NCBI GenBank assembly: GCA_027318945.1 | Contig: DAHVOF010000083.1 | Span: 1 to 13,998 of the forward strand | From: Actinomycetota bacterium | GTDB lineage: Bacteria > Actinomycetota > Acidimicrobiia > Acidimicrobiales > Acidimicrobiaceae | Direction: 5' to 3' | Length of the DNA stretch: 13,998 nt | In this document: positions 1 through 8,216 of the stretch, one piece after another | Numbering within the stretch: position 1 is the first letter of the stretch | How the letters are laid out: each line of letters begins with the position of its first letter | The notes under the pieces: generated by a model | The model's input: only the letters and a program-made list of their open reading frames with translations | What the model was told of the DNA's origin: nothing | Database searches by the model: none | Made by a program: the position numbers and the translations under genes

Positions 1-1
1 A

Positions 2-898
2 CGAGAGCTGGCACAGCTACTTGGAATGAACAAGACTACCTTTTCAAAACAGTTCAGGCTTTCCTTCGCCAAAGTCGCAGAATACCAGAGGCGCGGTGTA
101 GTCCACCTCCATGCAGTCATCCGCATTGACTCTGCCACCAAAAACCTCCAAACCCCCCCAAGGGCTGTTACCGCACCAATGCTCATCAACGCCATCACCT
201 CCGCGGTAGCTAAAGTTTCGGTTCCCTATCCCGGTGGCATCTCCGGCTTTGCGCGCTGGGGTCCTCAGTTAGATGTACGAGGGATCTCGAATGAAAAAGA
301 GTACATCTCCGAAATTGCTTCTAAGGATACCGACGACATTTCAGAACCAACTTCTGGGTTGCGTTCAAGAAAAATTGCCAACTACATAGCAAAATACGCC
401 ACCAAATCCACAGATGACAATGGCGCGTTGGACCGAAGGTTGCATAGTCTTAGTGATCTGGACCAGAGAGGGGTCACGGGTCATCTGCGCCGAATGGTTG
501 AGACGGCATGGGATCTTGGCGGACGACCTGAACTGGCGTCGCGACGATTAAGGGCGTGGGCACACACGCTCGGCTTTAGGGGACACTGTATTACGAAATC
601 CCGCCATTACTCGGTCACCTTTGGTTATCTGCGAGCCGAACGTCAGGCTTGGCAAATAAAGATGTCTTCCACACCTGAGGTAAACCACCAAAACGACCAA
701 ATAATCAGCAATTGGAAATGGGTTGGAACCGGATGGTGGAACAGCGGAGATCTGTGGCTTACAGAGCTTGGTGCTCAGCACAAAGCTGAATCGCGCCTAC
801 TCGCGAGAGAAGCCCAGTGCATTGATCTTATGAGACTCGGCGAAGCCGAGATAAGTGGCTCAGCCGCAGAATCTTCGAGTCAGGAACCCCCATCATGA
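2..898 (+). CDS. RepSA-like rolling-circle replication initiator, 5' end outside window
   Basis: The reading frame is open to the left window edge (no stop from base 2), so the ATG at 26 is probably internal and the gene is partial. Counting from that ATG, the HUH metal-binding motif His-Leu-His is at residues 27-29 inside VVHLHAVIR, preceded by AEYQRRG, a signature of pSAM2 RepSA-type initiators. A second block, IANYIAKYATKS, holds the candidate nicking tyrosines Y120 and Y124 with the nearby lysine typical of motif III. Proteins of this family nick the element's double-strand origin and start rolling-circle replication of the excised circle. The stop overlaps the next start (ATGA), implying translational coupling with the excisionase. 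The visible part is 298 residues; RepSA proteins are usually about 450 or more, so roughly a third is missing off the edge. Confidence 0.85.
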   Translation, partial: RELAQLLGMNKTTFSKQFRLSFAKVAEYQRRGVVHLHAVIRIDSATKNLQTPPRAVTAPMLINAITSAVAKVSVPYPGGISGFARWGPQLDVRGISNEKEYISEIASKDTDDISEPTSGLRSRKIANYIAKYATKSTDDNGALDRRLHSLSDLDQRGVTGHLRRMVETAWDLGGRPELASRRLRAWAHTLGFRGHCITKSRHYSVTFGYLRAERQAWQIKMSSTPEVNHQNDQIISNWKWVGTGWWNSGDLWLTELGAQHKAESRLLAREAQCIDLMRLGEAEISGSAAESSSQEPPS

Positions 899-1203
899 CC
901 AGTAGCGATTTACCGGACGATTCAGTTTACGATGATCCGCAAGATTCGAAACAAAATATGCCCGAGCCACTAACGAAAGAATACACTTGTACCACACAGG
1001 CTCAAGAGCTGAAAGGTCTAGCTCGAATACAGACGCGTTCAACACTCACCGTTGAAGAGACGGCTGAAATACTCGGTCTATCAAGGGCCTTCGCCTATGA
1101 AGCAGTGAGTCGAGGCGAGATCCCTTCTATCCGCATAGGACGTCGCATTCTTGTTCCCAAAGTGGCACTAGAGCGGCTGCTAAATAGTGCCGAAAAGTCG
1201 TAG
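895..1203 (+). CDS. Excisionase-like helix-turn-helix DNA-binding protein
   Basis: This 102-residue protein has a hydrophilic N-terminal half (1-48) and a compact winged-HTH domain (about 50-96) of the excisionase/MerR-like HTH_17 type: TVEETAEILGLS, then RAFAYEAVSRGEIPSIRIGRR, ending in a short helix. This is the standard form of Xis/AlpA-type proteins that bend att DNA and bias the integrase towards excision. The start at 895 overlaps the rep stop by four bases, supporting co-expression. An in-frame ATG at 958 (Met22) would trim the unconserved N-terminus and cannot be excluded. The integrase is on the other strand, with its 3' end 61 nt away. The family assignment is solid. The role as excisionase, rather than a transcription factor of the element, is inferred from its place between rep and int. 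Confidence 0.8.
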   Translation: MTSSDLPDDSVYDDPQDSKQNMPEPLTKEYTCTTQAQELKGLARIQTRSTLTVEETAEILGLSRAFAYEAVSRGEIPSIRIGRRILVPKVALERLLNSAEKS

Positions 1204-1264
1204 TTACCAACTCGAATCTCATCTCTAGTATTTGCACCTTCTCCACACCAAACTTCTCTGCTTT

Positions 1265-2422
1265 TCAGCCTGCGGGAAGCTCCTTTGAGTCCTTCAAAGG
1301 TGAAAGCACCTCTCCCATAATTGCAGCAGCTGCAACGTCTCGCTCTTCAATGAAGTGGCTGTAGACACGTAGGGTAACCGATGGGTCGCTATGTCCTAGC
1401 CTTCCGGCCACGGTACGAACATCGACTCCTGCGCCAATAAGTTGAGTTGCTGTAAAATGTCTCAAATCATGCAGGCGTACTCGGGGAGCGCCAACCGCAT
1501 CACGCACCCGGATGAAGAAGTTCGTAACGTTATCTGGGCGAAACGGAGTGGTGGACTCAACGAAGGGAGAGAATACAAAGGCGTCGTTTGGCGGAACTGC
1601 TCCTGCCTCCATCGCCCAGCCAGTTGTATTCGCGCGATGCCTAGTGAGAAGCGCAACACCTACGGGATCAAGTGAAACCCGTCTCGAACGGTCAGTCTTG
1701 GTGGACTTTTCTGCAAGTCCTCCGGGAACCACAACCAGAGAACGCGAGACTTCTATCTGGCCCAAGCCGAGATCGACGTCCGACCAACGAAGAGCGCACA
1801 ATTCCCCACGACGCATGCCAGTTAGAGCCGCGAGCATGAGTAGCGGTGCAAGTCGGGGATCCCGCTTCTCGGCAGTCTCTATGACAGCCCGAACAACCTC
1901 GACTGAGGGAGCTTCGACCCGTTGCTGGGAGATTTTCGGTGGTTTGGCAAGCTCGGCTATGTTCTGTCGAACCCAACCCCACCGGACTGCCTGGTGCAGA
2001 GCAGAGGAGATCATGGCGTGATGATTGCGGATAGTCTTTGGTGATAGCCCGTCGGCCTTCATGATGCCGTAGAGGTTGTCTAAGTGTTTGGCGGTAAGCC
2101 TACCAAGTGGAAGCTTTCCAAGATGTGGAGCGACGTTCCGCTCTAGCTGCGCTCTGTAAGTCCTAAGAGTCGTTGGAGAGAGATCGAGCCTCTCACACTC
2201 CTCCAACCACTTGTCGAAGAGCTGTCCAACTGTGACACCAAGTCCATCGGTGCGAGAAGGAGCTTGATCCTGAATCATGTTCCTAAGTTCCTCATCAGCA
2301 CCACGTGAACCGCCGTGGAACGTCTTCGATATCTGGCGTGGTTTTCCCGTCCCCGGATCCCGTCCGACGTAGACCCGTAACTCCCAGACTCCTTCACGTC
2401 GCTTGCGCTTGGTTCCCTTCAT
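1265..2422 (-). CDS. int: Tyrosine recombinase integrase
   Basis: The protein has 385 residues from the chosen start. An N-terminal arm-binding, AP2-like domain (about 8-45) is followed by a SAM-like core-binding domain (about 62-160, containing LSPTTLRTY) and the catalytic domain (170-370). The catalytic set is complete: Arg204 (TGMRRGE), Lys242 (STKTDRSRR), His318 and Arg321 (LHDLRH), His344 (GRLGHSD) and Tyr354 (RVYSH). It would recombine the element's attP with the tRNA-fMet gene. The frame stays open to an ATG at 2515, but that extension reads through a transcription terminator and has no family likeness. ATG 2422 begins the typical MKGTKRKRR-type N-terminus and lies 7 nt after a TATGAT -10 box, which suggests a leaderless message. 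ATG 2434 is the alternative. It converges with the excisionase. Confidence 0.92.
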   Translation of the reverse strand: MKGTKRKRREGVWELRVYVGRDPGTGKPRQISKTFHGGSRGADEELRNMIQDQAPSRTDGLGVTVGQLFDKWLEECERLDLSPTTLRTYRAQLERNVAPHLGKLPLGRLTAKHLDNLYGIMKADGLSPKTIRNHHAMISSALHQAVRWGWVRQNIAELAKPPKISQQRVEAPSVEVVRAVIETAEKRDPRLAPLLMLAALTGMRRGELCALRWSDVDLGLGQIEVSRSLVVVPGGLAEKSTKTDRSRRVSLDPVGVALLTRHRANTTGWAMEAGAVPPNDAFVFSPFVESTTPFRPDNVTNFFIRVRDAVGAPRVRLHDLRHFTATQLIGAGVDVRTVAGRLGHSDPSVTLRVYSHFIEERDVAAAAIMGEVLSPLKDSKELPAG

Positions 2423-2429
2423 AAATACG

Positions 2430-2435
2430 ATCATA
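2430..2435 (-). promoter_or_regulatory. int: Candidate -10 box of the integrase (leaderless)
   Basis: On the minus strand TATGAT (five of six bases of the consensus) is followed by seven bases and then the ATG at 2422, so transcription would begin at or next to the start codon. No Shine-Dalgarno sequence is seen in front of that ATG, which fits leaderless translation, common in actinobacteria. There is no good -35 box; the region where one would lie is occupied by a tandem repeat. Confidence 0.4.
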
Positions 2436-2441
2436 CACCGT

Positions 2442-2464
2442 TGTAGGGATGAATGTAGGGATGA
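2442..2464. repeat. Tandem direct repeat upstream of the integrase
   Basis: TGTAGGGATGA occurs twice on the plus strand (2442-2452 and 2454-2464), separated by one base, giving a 12-bp period of about one helical turn. Relative to the proposed integrase start at 2422 it covers about -20 to -42. It could be an operator, an integrase arm-type site or an excisionase site between the integrase and the tRNA. Confidence 0.6.
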
Positions 2465-2470
2465 CAATTT

Positions 2471-2506
2471 GGGAAACAAAAGAGTCGGCCCCGAAAGACC
2501 GACCCT
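2471..2506 (-). terminator. Rho-independent terminator after tRNA-fMet
   Basis: On the minus strand a 10-bp stem with two G-U pairs (arms 2497-2506 and 2481-2490, loop 2491-2496) is followed by TTTTGTTT. It starts 15 nt past the encoded CCA. It would end tRNA transcripts before they enter the integrase gene. It also argues against the longer integrase reading frame starting at 2515. Confidence 0.75.
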
Positions 2507-2521
2507 GACCTGCATACTCTC

Positions 2522-2598
<77 letters not shown>

Positions 2599-2604
2599 GC
2601 GACA

Positions 2605-2632
2605 AGTATCCACCTTAGTCTATCCAAGTCCA
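2605..2632 (-). promoter_or_regulatory. Candidate promoter of tRNA-fMet
   Basis: On the minus strand TGGACT (2627-2632) and GATACT (2605-2610) are separated by 16 bases and each match four of six consensus positions. The start point would be a few bases before the tRNA 5' end at 2598. The stretch lies between the UPF0182 stop codon and the tRNA, where a promoter is expected. The alternative is readthrough from the upstream gene. Confidence 0.4.
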
Positions 2633-2654
2633 GCATCGGACCATTTTGTACCAA

Positions 2655-5642
2655 TTACGCCGGACCCGCTCCTGCCGGTACCGTTGTAGTTGTCGTACTC
2701 GTTGATGTTGGCGTGGAAGTGGTTGGTGCGGCTGTTCCAGACGGAGATCCTGATGCCAGAGCCTGGGCCTTTGCCAGAAGCGAGGCCATCTGGTTTACCG
2801 CCGACTGATAGAGGCCAAGATTACCGGCCTTGAGGTCCGCTTGAGCCTGGTTATACAGAGTCTGGGCCTGGTTCAGCAGCGCCGTGATGCTCGCCGTTGG
2901 AGAGCTCTGGCCCGTCGCTGAGGACGATGATGAGGACGACGAGGTCGAAGCCTGCTGGTTGACGCCGTAAGTACCCGGAACCGTTACTCCGAATATGTCG
3001 TTGAGAGCAGCCGACAACGTGGGCTCCATGGCGGCCTGGGTACCGTATACCACGATAACCTGCTTCAGCTCTGGCAACGGGTTTTGAGACGATTGGACGT
3101 AGAGCGGACGTATATACAAGAGAGCCTTGTGAACAGGCACCATCAGCATCTGGCCAAACTCCACCTGAGAACCATGCTGGTCAAGCAGTGATATAGCTTG
3201 CGAAATGCTCGGCGAGGCACTGATCGCCGCGTTGACTAGCAGAGGCCCGTCGACCTGTTGCGTTCGAGGCGAAACGTAGGCAGTCAGCGTTCCGTAAGAA
3301 CCAGGATCCGAACTCGCCGCCAAGAATCCTGACAGCGTTTGAAGCTGATTATTCTGGGATACGGGAACAAACGGTTCAGTAAGCTCAAAGCTAAGTCCGC
3401 TCTTTCCAGGTAGTCGCAAAAGCTGATAAGACGGCTGCATCCTGGCAACCTGGGTACTTATGACCGGCAAACCCTGAGCATTTGTGGTCTGAGTCTGGGT
3501 TAGCGTCTGACTTGGCGATTCCCCCGGATCTTGGGCTAGCGACCAGGCATCACCTGCGTTATAAAAGTTGGTGGTATTCGTGATGTGGTAGCGTCCGTAC
3601 ATCGTCGCCTGGACGGTGAAGCCGTCTACGGGGTACTTAAAGTGTGCAACTATTCCTGCCGGCGCTTGCGATACAGGTGTGAAAATACCCGGGAATGCCT
3701 TCTCATAGACCTGAATTATGGGATCGGCCGGATCTACCACATAAAACTTCATTGCGCCCGAGTAGGCATTAATCACTACCTTGACTGAGTTCCTGAAATA
3801 ATTGAACTGCGAGTTCAGACCCGAGGAGGGGTTGACGCTGGAGACATTGGCTGTCTGCCCATAGGGGAAGTAGTCGGTGGTCGTGTATGCATCAATAATC
3901 CAAAAAATCTGCCCATTGTAGATGACTGGATACGGCTGCGAATCGTACTTCAAGAAGGGCACCGTCTTCTTGACGCGTTGAACAATGTCCCGGTTGAACA
4001 TGACACGCGACTGGTTGGTTATCTGACCCGAAATGAGCGGGTTGATGTCGCCGAATCTGAGCGCGAACGCCGCTCTCCGCACCAGCGAAGACAGCTGTAC
4101 ACCGCCAGTCCCTTGGTAGTGCGTCTCTACGGTTGAACCGGAGTTGGTTTGGTAGTCTATTTCGGGCTGCTTGGTATTGACAATCACATAGCCGGGATTA
4201 TTCGTGCCGTAATAAACCTGTGGCTGGGTTATTGTCGGCGCACCACCAGTCGAGACCGGTGGCAAATCCTGGATCACAAAAGATGGATTGCCATTTGGCG
4301 TCGCGGTATTGGCTGGAGCCATAACCGCTCCATAACCGTGGGTGTACTGAAGGTGCAAGTTTATCCACGACTGCGCCGGAAGATCAGCGGCATTCAATTG
4401 CCTTACGCCGATGATCATGGGCGTCATCGTGCCGTTCACGTCGTACCTATCCACCGCCAAACCGTTGAATTGGTAATAGGAACGGATGTCCTGAAGTTTG
4501 TTGAACGTCTGAACCGGAGTCGTGGGATCCCACAGCCTTGCAGCCGCAAGGGTGGGGGCGTCGTTCAAAAGGGTGCTGCCAGTAATGGTGCTCGTGTAAT
4601 CGAAAGGCTGTTGGGAGATGTTATTTATACCAATTGCATAACGAGTCGCCTGAATGTTTCGGGCTATGTAAGGGGACTCCTTGGTTATTTGAGACGGCTG
4701 AACCACGAACTTTTGAACGATAGCCGGATAGATTCCTCCCAGAATTATAGAGATTAAACCCCATAGACCGACAGCGACTACGGGTAGAACCCAGCCTTGA
4801 CGCCTGATGTTTACAAGAAGAATTACCGCCGAAACAACCGAGATAAACAAAAGCAGGGTAAGCGCTGGCATCACGGCGTGCACATCTGTATAACCCGCAC
4901 CATTCACATAGGCGTCTGTAGCATTTACAAGCTTGTATCTCTGAAAGTAGTATCCAACAGCCTTCACGATCGCCATCAAGGCCAAGATGAAAGACAGGTG
5001 GGCCTTTACCGCGGGGCTGACTCTGGGACCTTGTCCCTGGAGGCGTATGCCACCGCTCAAGTAGTTGACAACGGCGACAACGACGAAAACCACAACAAGA
5101 GCCAAAAAGCTCCACGAAATCAAAAACGATAGGAACGGCAAGCGGAATACGTAAAAGGATGCATCTTTATGGAACTGGGGATCCTTCCACCCAAAGGGAA
5201 CGGAGTTCGAAAAGAGTATCCAGTTTTGCCACTCACCGGAAGCGGATGTGCCAACTATGATCGCCAAGAACGCGGATGCAATCACTCTGGTAAGCCGCGG
5301 AAATCTTCCGGTGGTAGATCGAAATCGGACAACCAGCTCATCCTCGGTTGCCCCCAGAGCCGAGAGGGGCGGATTCAGCCTGCCTGCAACGATGAGATTC
5401 GCCAGCATGAAAAGGAAGAAGATCACGTCGAAGACGACGGCTAGGCCGATCTTGTCGAGAAGGACTCCCTTCCAAACTTCTGTGAAATGCACGCTAGAGA
5501 ACCATAGAAAATCGGTGTAAAAGACCGCAATGCTTCTCAGCGACAGGATGACGACGATTACGATCACTACCGCAATAAAGAAAAGCAACTGCCTCCTAGT
5601 CACTCTTCTCCTCTGTGGCGGCAAATCAGCTGGAATTCTCAT
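2655..5642 (-). CDS. UPF0182 family membrane protein
   Basis: This 995-residue protein matches the actinobacterial UPF0182 family in length and layout. Seven hydrophobic segments are seen at about 19-41, 65-90, 117-135, 165-195, 214-236, 255-279 and 286-308, with the signature FYTDFLWFSSVHFTEVW after the first. A large, probably extracytoplasmic domain follows (about 310-890). The C-terminal tail contains a poly-Ser stretch, an Ala/Gln-rich helix (NQAQTLYNQAQADLKAGNLG) of the kind that ends many family members, and a Thr/Ser/Pro end. Its biochemical function is unknown, so none is assigned. The start codon lies 10 nt after the stop of the DivIVA-domain gene, so the two are very likely co-transcribed. 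No clear ribosome binding site precedes the ATG. tRNA-fMet follows 56 nt downstream on the same strand. Confidence 0.9.
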   Translation of the reverse strand: MRIPADLPPQRRRVTRRQLLFFIAVVIVIVVILSLRSIAVFYTDFLWFSSVHFTEVWKGVLLDKIGLAVVFDVIFFLFMLANLIVAGRLNPPLSALGATEDELVVRFRSTTGRFPRLTRVIASAFLAIIVGTSASGEWQNWILFSNSVPFGWKDPQFHKDASFYVFRLPFLSFLISWSFLALVVVFVVVAVVNYLSGGIRLQGQGPRVSPAVKAHLSFILALMAIVKAVGYYFQRYKLVNATDAYVNGAGYTDVHAVMPALTLLLFISVVSAVILLVNIRRQGWVLPVVAVGLWGLISIILGGIYPAIVQKFVVQPSQITKESPYIARNIQATRYAIGINNISQQPFDYTSTITGSTLLNDAPTLAAARLWDPTTPVQTFNKLQDIRSYYQFNGLAVDRYDVNGTMTPMIIGVRQLNAADLPAQSWINLHLQYTHGYGAVMAPANTATPNGNPSFVIQDLPPVSTGGAPTITQPQVYYGTNNPGYVIVNTKQPEIDYQTNSGSTVETHYQGTGGVQLSSLVRRAAFALRFGDINPLISGQITNQSRVMFNRDIVQRVKKTVPFLKYDSQPYPVIYNGQIFWIIDAYTTTDYFPYGQTANVSSVNPSSGLNSQFNYFRNSVKVVINAYSGAMKFYVVDPADPIIQVYEKAFPGIFTPVSQAPAGIVAHFKYPVDGFTVQATMYGRYHITNTTNFYNAGDAWSLAQDPGESPSQTLTQTQTTNAQGLPVISTQVARMQPSYQLLRLPGKSGLSFELTEPFVPVSQNNQLQTLSGFLAASSDPGSYGTLTAYVSPRTQQVDGPLLVNAAISASPSISQAISLLDQHGSQVEFGQMLMVPVHKALLYIRPLYVQSSQNPLPELKQVIVVYGTQAAMEPTLSAALNDIFGVTVPGTYGVNQQASTSSSSSSSSATGQSSPTASITALLNQAQTLYNQAQADLKAGNLGLYQSAVNQMASLLAKAQALASGSPSGTAAPTTSTPTSTSTTTTTVPAGAGPA

Positions 5643-5652
5643 GCAAACGAGA

Positions 5653-7989
5653 TTAGGCGATAAAAGGCACCAAGAGACATCTACAACCAGAATGAATTCC
5701 AGGATGGTAGTGTCCCGTTGGAAACGATTCGCCGCGATTAGTGACTCCCGCCAGGGAATTGTCTAGACAATCGGCACATGGAACATCCTCTGGATCGGTC
5801 ACCCAAAGAAATGTCTCATACCCGGATTCATGCAGTACGGTGGCGCAGAACACAGTATTTACATACTGCATGATCAGCTGTTCCAACCTGTTCGACCTTA
5901 TATCTCTATAGATCGAACCGATCGCAGCAACAGTTGACTGGTCCTCGGCAGTCGAATCCAGCAAAATAGCGTCTTCGATACGCCGCCGCATCGATGTTAC
6001 AACCTCCTTAGCAAACTCCTCGGAGCACTCGACGGCATGTTCGGAGATCTCGCGCTTTACCGGAACTCCATCGCTTTCGGAGAATAGTTCTACAACACCA
6101 AGTCTCACCTGTTCGAAGAAATCGAGAGATGCCAGCGCAAGTTGATCTATCTGCTCTTTTTCGTCAAGCAGGTCCTCAAGGACGACCTGTGATCCCGAGG
6201 TCCGCCTCACCTTGTCTAACAGATCGTTCTGCTCGTCGGCGAGCATCCTCTTTACTCTTTTGAATAGCATTGCGGCGTTAGGAGCGAGGATCTCCTCCCT
6301 GGCATCGAGAAGCTCCAACGAACCGGCATCCAGCTGCGAAGCTTCTTCGGTGCCCGCCCCGTCGTCAAACTCATTCGATCCAGGAAATTCGCCTTTCTCA
6401 CCCGACTCGAGTTGCAGGTCGACATCTGCAAATCCTATAGAATCCTCGGTTTCTGCGCGCTCCTCAGTGCTCGAGCCAGACCTACCTTCAGCCGCGCGAT
6501 GCTTTGATCCGAATCGGATAACTTCATCTGCAGCAATAATTCCCATGCGCAAAGAGCGGATCCGTGACAGGACCTCATCCGCCTTGCGACTTCGTTCCAG
6601 CTCGGCAACGCCGCCAAGGTGTGCGTGCCCCGTCAAATCACCTGAAACACTATTAACTGGTGCGACTTCTCGAGTTTCCGGCGCAGCGTCGTGACCGATC
6701 ACCCGACCTTCTGGAGGAGCCGACAGGTCGACTTTCGGCTGAGTTTGGTTGACATGCTCTGGGTCGGCTACCCGTGAAACCTGAGGCGCATCGGACTCGC
6801 CCCTGCCACCATCATTGCCAGACTCCTCATCTGCGACTGCTTCAACGCCGAGCTCGCGTTCGATCCCACCGTCAAGCAAGCCGGAAAGCTCGAAGTCCTC
6901 CTCAGCGCGATCCGTTGGGTCTGCTTGCATCGGCGCGGAATCAGATTCGACTGTGTTCGAATCTTGAACAATGCTCTCTGTTGGTTCCCGTTCCAGGTAG
7001 CTCGCAATTTGATCCTGAGGCTCAGTCCCCGGTTCGCTATCCTTGTAGAAGACCCTCACAATACCCTCTTCAAGGTGGCCGCCGATCTCCACCTTCGAGG
7101 TATCAAGCTTCGGCTGGTAACCATCAGCAGCTTCTTGTGACACCGCCTCGCCATGCCCCGCGCGATCCCCCGCACGCTGCCTGCCAATACCGGAATCTTC
7201 ATCGCGGGCAACTGAGTAAAGCTCTGAAACCCCGGCTGCAATGCTCCGCTCGCTTGTGTCAGGCTCGTCCCACCTTTCATCGGGCTCAGATTCATCGGCC
7301 CCAATGATCGTCCCAGCCTCGCTGATGAGCTCCACGGCTCTAGAAAGACTCTGGTATGCTTCGATTCTCCTGGTGGCCAGATCAGCGATCTCTATCTCCA
7401 GGATCGATCTCTTTTGCCTGAGATCGGCGAGTATCTCATTTCTGAGATCCCGCGCCTGATCGATCATGGCCCGGCCTTCGGCCTTGGACCTGTCAAGGAT
7501 CTCGGCTGCCTTTACCCTCGCCTGCTCTAGCTCCTTTTTCGCCAATTCTTCGAACTGGCCGCCCGCCTGCGCCTCGGGTCCGGACGCAGAAAACGCCATT
7601 GCTTGCTCTCTTGAGCGTGCCACGAGTTCGAGTGCCTCTTCCTCGCCCCTTTTCCGTGCCGAATCATAGTAGGTGCGCGCCTTTTCCATAAGCGCCTTCG
7701 AAGCTTCACTAGCTTCATGCAGTATTTGCGCGGCTTCCTTCTCCGCCTCCCGAGTCCGCTCTTCGACTGCGTCTGTTATCTGGCCGGCCTGTCTCGATTT
7801 GGTGTCGAGCTTGGCCTGAACTCCTTCCAGATCAGACAGCAGTGCGCCGACGATGCTTGCCACATGGGCTAGATAAGCCCTCACCTCTTCGATCCTGTAC
7901 CCTTTCCATGCAGATGAAAAGGTCTTGCTTTGTATCTCTGCAGGATCGATGCTGCTTTCTTTGCCGGGCCCAGAGGCGTCAAAACTCAT
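5653..7989 (-). CDS. DivIVA-domain coiled-coil protein with MuF-like Cys/His C-terminus
   Basis: The protein has 778 residues from the ATG at 7989. A TTG at 8037 would add 16 residues, but the DivIVA-like start fits the ATG better. Residues 16-55 resemble the DivIVA N-terminal domain (an Ile followed by F..AWKGYRIEEV..YL). A Glu/Ala/Arg-rich coiled coil spans about 55-240, followed by a long acidic, low-complexity linker (about 240-520) and a second helical part. The last 45 residues hold C738-x2-C741, H760, H762, H766 and C769-x-C771, ending GCRCLLVPFIA, with WVTDPEDVPCADC before them. This pattern resembles the C-terminus of phage Mu F/SPP1 gp7 minor head proteins, probably a zinc site. DivIVA proteins recruit partners to curved membrane at poles and septa. 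The role of the tail is unknown. It is probably co-transcribed with the UPF0182 gene 10 nt downstream. Confidence 0.8.
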   Translation of the reverse strand: MSFDASGPGKESSIDPAEIQSKTFSSAWKGYRIEEVRAYLAHVASIVGALLSDLEGVQAKLDTKSRQAGQITDAVEERTREAEKEAAQILHEASEASKALMEKARTYYDSARKRGEEEALELVARSREQAMAFSASGPEAQAGGQFEELAKKELEQARVKAAEILDRSKAEGRAMIDQARDLRNEILADLRQKRSILEIEIADLATRRIEAYQSLSRAVELISEAGTIIGADESEPDERWDEPDTSERSIAAGVSELYSVARDEDSGIGRQRAGDRAGHGEAVSQEAADGYQPKLDTSKVEIGGHLEEGIVRVFYKDSEPGTEPQDQIASYLEREPTESIVQDSNTVESDSAPMQADPTDRAEEDFELSGLLDGGIERELGVEAVADEESGNDGGRGESDAPQVSRVADPEHVNQTQPKVDLSAPPEGRVIGHDAAPETREVAPVNSVSGDLTGHAHLGGVAELERSRKADEVLSRIRSLRMGIIAADEVIRFGSKHRAAEGRSGSSTEERAETEDSIGFADVDLQLESGEKGEFPGSNEFDDGAGTEEASQLDAGSLELLDAREEILAPNAAMLFKRVKRMLADEQNDLLDKVRRTSGSQVVLEDLLDEKEQIDQLALASLDFFEQVRLGVVELFSESDGVPVKREISEHAVECSEEFAKEVVTSMRRRIEDAILLDSTAEDQSTVAAIGSIYRDIRSNRLEQLIMQYVNTVFCATVLHESGYETFLWVTDPEDVPCADCLDNSLAGVTNRGESFPTGHYHPGIHSGCRCLLVPFIA

Positions 7990-8039
7990 ACTGACAAGAC
8001 TATGTAAGAAATCGGCAAAGTGCTTATGATGGCGCAATC

Positions 8040-8088
8040 TTTCGCGACATTCACGAAATGTCCCGTTTCGCGAGCGAGAGTTCGCGCG
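8040..8088. promoter_or_regulatory. Palindrome and TTCGCG repeats upstream of the DivIVA-domain gene
   Basis: The 180-nt gap between the malic enzyme stop and the DivIVA-domain gene contains a perfect inverted repeat, GACATT-CACGA-AATGTC (8046-8062), and three TTCGCG copies (8041-8046, 8067-8072, 8081-8086). Two of the three are within the longer TTTCGCGA. This may be an operator for the minus-strand gene. No convincing -35/-10 pair or terminator with a T-run was found in the gap. Confidence 0.35.
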
Positions 8089-8216
8089 ACTCGTGGCCTG
8101 AGGCCAGTCAGTGCGCCAGCCACCAGGAGTTGATCACCGCTATCGATCTCCGGAGACTCTCAAAACGCTCAGCTAACCCTGTCAAGTCAGAAAAATCGTC
8201 GTCAATGTCCGCTTAA

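Larger units (their letters stand above)
1..2521. mobile_element. One end of an integrated AICE-like element at tRNA-fMet
   Basis: Three genes typical of actinobacterial integrative and conjugative elements (pSAM2 type) sit together: a RepSA-like rolling-circle initiator, an overlapping excisionase-like HTH gene and a tyrosine integrase. The integrase N-terminus faces the 3' end of a tRNA gene, the classical layout of an integrated element that restores the tRNA 3' end. Unlike the usual rep-xis-int operon, the integrase here runs in the opposite direction and converges on xis. The window begins inside rep, so the other element end, the FtsK-like transfer gene and the distal att copy are not visible. 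No second copy of the tRNA 3' end was seen in the window. That it is an AICE rather than another tRNA-targeting plasmid-like element is inferred from the Rep type. Confidence 0.75.

Noticed and set aside
2423..2515. N-terminal extension of the integrase to the ATG at 2515
   Set aside because: It would need transcription through the hairpin at 2481-2506; the extra 31 residues have no integrase character, and the ATG at 2422 has a -10 box at leaderless distance.
6774..7307. 177-codon plus-strand frame within the DivIVA-domain gene
   Set aside because: Antisense shadow of the acidic low-complexity part of a clearly coding gene; Arg/Pro/Ser-rich composition is typical of such shadows.
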